Position numbers and translations under genes: made by a program | Assembly: GCA_030430715.1 (NCBI GenBank) | Contig: JAUIJZ010000015.1 | Coordinates: forward strand, 1-45,261 | Source: Alphaproteobacteria bacterium | GTDB lineage: Bacteria > Pseudomonadota > Alphaproteobacteria > Caulobacterales > Aquidulcibacteraceae | Direction of reading: 5' to 3' | Length of the DNA stretch: 45,261 bases | Shown: positions 42,365 through 45,261 of the stretch, in pieces | Numbering within the stretch: the first letter of the stretch is position 1 | Layout of the letters: every line of letters starts with the position of its first letter | Notes under the pieces: model-generated | The model's input: the letters and a program-made list of their open reading frames with translations, nothing else | Told to the model about the DNA's origin: nothing | Database searches by the model: none

Positions 42365-42988
42365 TTGAAGGGGGTGCCCAATCGCAAAGACATAGAAGCC
42401 CGCCTGCGCGCGCGGCTCGATCCGCTGGACCGCTTAAGCGACCGCGTGCGCGGCGATCACGATCTCAATCCCGATTGGGATTGGCCGCTGTCTGAAGTGC
42501 GCGCCGCTGCCGTGCTGGCGCCGATCATCAAGCGTCCCGAAGGCTGGACCATGCTGTTCACGCAGCGCACCGAGGAAACGCCGGCGCATCCTGGGCAAAT
42601 CTCATTTCCAGGTGGGCGCGTGCAGGAAGAAGATGGCGGTCCGCTGCAAACCGCGCTGCGCGAAACCGAAGAGGAGATCGGCCTCACGCGCGGCTTCATC
42701 GAGCCGCTCGGCGCGTGGGATTTGTATCAAACCGGCAGCGGCTTTCGCATTACGCCCGTGGTTGGCCTGGTCGAGCCCGGCTTTGAGCTGACGCTGTGCG
42801 ACCGCGAAGTGGCCAGCGTATTCGAAGCGCCGCTGGCCTTCCTGTTCGATCCGGCCAATCACGAAAAGAATGGCGCGATGTGGAATGGGCGCGAGCGCTA
42901 TTATTGGGCGATGCATTATCAGGACAAGCGCATCTGGGGCGTCACCGCCGGCATGCTGCACGCGCTTTATGAGAGATTGTATCTCTAG
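42365..42988 (+). CDS. NUDIX hydrolase, CoA pyrophosphatase type
   Basis: This 207-residue protein has the CoA-pyrophosphatase form of the NUDIX fold: MLFTQRTEETPAHPGQISFPGGRVQEEDGG, then LQTALRETEEEIGL, giving the REx2EExG metal-binding core, with the UPF0035-like HPGQISFPGG lead. It would hydrolyse CoA to phosphopantetheine and 3',5'-ADP. The start is uncertain: TTG 42365 or GTG 42374; no ATG is available upstream of the domain. The CCA-adding enzyme follows after 48 nt and is probably in the same operon. Confidence 0.9.
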   Translation: MKGVPNRKDIEARLRARLDPLDRLSDRVRGDHDLNPDWDWPLSEVRAAAVLAPIIKRPEGWTMLFTQRTEETPAHPGQISFPGGRVQEEDGGPLQTALRETEEEIGLTRGFIEPLGAWDLYQTGSGFRITPVVGLVEPGFELTLCDREVASVFEAPLAFLFDPANHEKNGAMWNGRERYYWAMHYQDKRIWGVTAGMLHALYERLYL

Positions 42989-43036
42989 CTCTAGAAGCGC
43001 TTGCGCAACGCTCTGCGCGCTTTACCAAGCTAAGCC

Positions 43037-44272
43037 ATGAAAGCTTCCATCGCCCAAGCGCCTTGGCTCGCCGCGCCGGAAACGCGCGCCGTGATGGCCG
43101 CGCTCGAAGCCGCGCGCGCGGGCGGTTCGCGTTTCGTCGGCGGCTGCGTGCGCAATGCGCTGATGGGGCGCGATGTGGACGACATCGATATCGCCACCCA
43201 GCTCATGCCCGATGAGGTGACGCGCGTCGCGCGCGAGGCGGGCTTCGGCGCCGCGCCCACCGGCATCGAGCACGGTACGGTTACGGTGATCGTCAATCAC
43301 AAACCGTTCGAAGTCACGACGCTGCGCCGCGATGTGTCCACCGATGGCCGCCGCGCCACGGTCGCGTTCACCGACAAATGGGAGGAGGACGCACAGCGGC
43401 GCGACTTTCGCCTCAATGCACTCTACGCCGATGCGAACGGCGACATTCACGATCCAACCGGCGGCGGCCTCGACGATGCGGATGCGGGGCGCGTGATTTT
43501 TATCGGCGACGCGCATACGCGGCTGCGCGAGGATTATCTGCGCATTCTGCGCTTCTTCCGCTTCAATGCTTGGTACGCGAAGGGGCCGCTCGATCCGCAT
43601 GGGCTTTCCGCGTGCGCCGAACTCGTTGCCGGTCTCGATACGCTGTCCGTTGAGCGCGTTTGGAAAGAAGTCAAAAAGCTGCTCGGCGCGCCTGATCCGC
43701 GCGCGGCCTGGGAAGCCATGAACGCGATCGAAGTGCGCGCACGCGCTTTGCCGGAAATGGCCGATAGCGTGCGCCTCGACGCGCTGATTGCGCTTGAGGC
43801 GGATCTTGGTCTGCCGGTCGACGCCATGACGCGCACAGCGGCGGCGCTCAAGGATGCGGACAGCGCACGCGCATTGGCGCGCTGTTTGAAGCTGTCCAAT
43901 GAAGAACGGGAGCGTCTCGTCGCCGCGCTCGGCGATGGCGCCGAAATCTCAGAGCATATGAGCGAAACGGATATGCGCCGCGCCGTTTATCGGATCGGTC
44001 ACGCGGCGTTTCACGATCGCGCCATGCTGGCTTGGGCCAGCGCGGGCGGCGCTGCCCAACACTGGCGCTCGCTGCTCGGTCACGCGCAACTCTGGACGCC
44101 GCCAAAGCTCCCCTTATCCGGCGAGGAGATCATGGCCGCGGGCGTCGAAGCTGGCCCGAAAGTCGGCCAAGTGATGCGCGCTGTCGAAGCGTGGTGGATC
44201 GAGGCCGATTTTCCCGCCGACAAGCGCGCCATCATGGCGCGCATGCAGGCCGCAATTCAGGCGCTCAGCTAA
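43037..44272 (+). CDS. cca: CCA tRNA nucleotidyltransferase
   Basis: This 411-residue class II nucleotidyltransferase adds or repairs the tRNA 3' CCA. The catalytic head is clear: FVGGCVRNALMGRDVDDIDIAT with Asp49 and Asp51, TVTVIVNHKPFEVTTLRRDV, and EEDAQRRDFRLNALYAD, then the RNA-binding EDYLRILRFFRFNAWYA. The C-terminal ~200 residues are the helical body. No HD domain is obvious. Its end overlaps the convergent acyltransferase gene by 8 bp (44265-44272). Confidence 0.94.
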   Translation: MKASIAQAPWLAAPETRAVMAALEAARAGGSRFVGGCVRNALMGRDVDDIDIATQLMPDEVTRVAREAGFGAAPTGIEHGTVTVIVNHKPFEVTTLRRDVSTDGRRATVAFTDKWEEDAQRRDFRLNALYADANGDIHDPTGGGLDDADAGRVIFIGDAHTRLREDYLRILRFFRFNAWYAKGPLDPHGLSACAELVAGLDTLSVERVWKEVKKLLGAPDPRAAWEAMNAIEVRARALPEMADSVRLDALIALEADLGLPVDAMTRTAAALKDADSARALARCLKLSNEERERLVAALGDGAEISEHMSETDMRRAVYRIGHAAFHDRAMLAWASAGGAAQHWRSLLGHAQLWTPPKLPLSGEEIMAAGVEAGPKVGQVMRAVEAWWIEADFPADKRAIMARMQAAIQALS

Positions 44273-45261
44273 CTTCCGCTGCTTGCGCCGTACGGCGGCG
44301 CGGCAGTTCGAGCTTGCGGATCCACTTCCGCGCCGGTTCTTCGATCCAAAGGTAAGCCACAGCCGAAGCAGCGATGCAGACGACGAACACGCCGGCGACC
44401 GCGCCGATGCGCAGTGCGAGGTCGCTCGTTTCCGTCACGCCCAGGCGCTCAAGCGCATGGAACCAGACGATGTCGATCGGCAGATGGATCATATAGAGTG
44501 CGTAGCTTGCCGCGCCGAGAAAAACGAAGATGCGTCCGCTCATCGGCGCGTCGATGCGATGGCGCGACGTTTCCGCCAAGCCGTACAACATGCCCGCAAA
44601 GCCGAACCAGACGAGGCCGGGCCACATGCCGAGCGTCAGCACCGCCGCGATCCAAGCTGCCGAAACCAGCACAAGCGGCCAGGCCCAACTCTTCGGCGCC
44701 GGATGCGCGCGTCCGAACGCATAAAGCGCCACGCCAAACAAGAACGAAGGCAGGATGCGCAGCGCGCCGATCTGCGCCGTCATTTGAGAGAAGTCTTGGC
44801 CCACCCACGGCAGCACTTGATGCAGATTGTCGAGCGCCGCGAACGAGACGAGGCAGAGCGCCAGCGCGCCCGCCGCCATCGCCGCGCCAGCGCGCGCTTT
44901 CAGCACAAACATCGCGACCAGCGGAAACAGCAGATAGGCCGCCCATTCGGCGCTGATCGACCAGGACGGAAAATTCCAGCCCACGGCCTCTGTCGCGCCC
45001 CAGGCGTGCACCATGAAGAGATGGGCCGGCAGGTCGGAGAGTTTGAAGGCGTCCGGAGAGCCAACGCCGGCCCCCAACGCGGACGCCCCTGCGAACAGCA
45101 CGATCATGGCTCCCAGGGCGGCCAGGTGCATCGGATAGACCCGCGCCAGCCGGTTCTTCAGGAAGCCGCCATAGCCGAAGCGCTTGGCCTCCAGATCGGC
45201 CAGATAGACGTGCGCCAGGATGAAGCCGGAGAGGGTGAAAAACAGGTCCACCCCCAAATAG
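44265..45261 (-). CDS. Acyltransferase 3 (OafA/YrhL-like) membrane protein, N-terminus outside window
   Basis: This open frame continues to the right edge, so the first residues (including the usual H-x-x-x-P-like segment) are missing. What is present reads YLGVDLFFTLSGFILAHVY, NRLARVYPMHLAAL and NFPSWSISAEWAAYLLFPLV, with about nine membrane helices and an ending in YLWIEEPARKWI, all typical of integral acyltransferases that O-acylate surface sugars. The substrate is unknown. TTG 45257 is in frame but unlikely to be the true start. Confidence 0.92.
   Translation of the reverse strand, partial: YLGVDLFFTLSGFILAHVYLADLEAKRFGYGGFLKNRLARVYPMHLAALGAMIVLFAGASALGAGVGSPDAFKLSDLPAHLFMVHAWGATEAVGWNFPSWSISAEWAAYLLFPLVAMFVLKARAGAAMAAGALALCLVSFAALDNLHQVLPWVGQDFSQMTAQIGALRILPSFLFGVALYAFGRAHPAPKSWAWPLVLVSAAWIAAVLTLGMWPGLVWFGFAGMLYGLAETSRHRIDAPMSGRIFVFLGAASYALYMIHLPIDIVWFHALERLGVTETSDLALRIGAVAGVFVVCIAASAVAYLWIEEPARKWIRKLELPRRRTAQAAEVS

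Noticed and set aside
1-45261. CRISPR array, prophage or insertion sequence
   Set aside because: I found no regularly spaced direct repeats, no transposase- or integrase-like product and no terminal inverted repeats with target duplications.

Overview
The window is GC-rich bacterial chromosome from an alphaproteobacterium. Three things point there: the PhyR/NepR/EcfG general stress response module, which is found only in that class; the gene order MoxR / DUF58 / BatA-DUF4159 next to DUF1285, a NUDIX CoA pyrophosphatase and a CCA-adding enzyme; and the TonB-receptor-rich carbohydrate locus. The style (small lipoproteins, TonB receptors, very tight packing) fits Caulobacterales/Hyphomonadaceae-like organisms, but I cannot name a genus. 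I see no phage, insertion sequence or CRISPR array.

Region 1 (1-13.75 kb) looks like a glycan-utilisation locus. It holds an aldehyde dehydrogenase (cut by the window edge), a GntR-type regulator, a secreted SGNH hydrolase, a TonB-dependent receptor, a Tat-exported GH106-type alpha-L-rhamnosidase and a CE15-like esterase lipoprotein. Two full-length, mutually homologous exported proteins of unknown function flank the receptor and face each other on opposite strands; all six mature cysteines and several long motifs are conserved between them. This pair is the best candidate here for something undescribed. A 12-codon tail of a second GH106 gene survives between the esterase and a tRNA gene, so the locus was once larger.

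Region 2 (13.78-20.7 kb) has a CAU-anticodon tRNA, a 52-residue membrane protein, an Lrp/AsnC regulator and the general stress response core. phyR, with a C13 (legumain-like) peptidase gene behind it, is divergent from nepR-ecfG-histidine kinase. Sequences fitting the EcfG promoter (GGAAC, 16-17 nt, CGTT) lie before phyR, before nepR-ecfG and before two DUF1328 membrane-protein genes, with a weaker one before a DUF883 gene. An iron superoxide dismutase sits in the same block. The kinase keeps its phospho-acceptor histidine motif but has lost the expected ATP-binding residues.

Region 3 (20.7-33 kb) is mostly metabolism and housekeeping: valine catabolism (mmsA, 3-hydroxyisobutyryl-CoA hydrolase, mmsB), an exported TIM-barrel isomerase-like protein, cutA coupled to a response regulator whose last quarter is out of frame, queC, a second response regulator, pirin, small lipoproteins, a META-domain protein, an MFS exporter, a GNAT acetyltransferase and a sodium-dependent NSS transporter. 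Several convergent pairs here share their stop codons in a 4-bp overlap (TTAG or CTAA), leaving no room for terminators.

Region 4 (31.3-45.26 kb) is a long minus-strand operon: MoxR ATPase, DUF58, BatA/DUF4159, VWA-type membrane protein, DUF3500 protein, then the NSS transporter. DUF1285 diverges from it. About 1.2 kb of hairpin-rich sequence with one small lower-GC ORF then separates DUF1285 from the NUDIX hydrolase and CCA-adding enzyme it usually adjoins. The window ends inside an acyltransferase-3 membrane protein gene.
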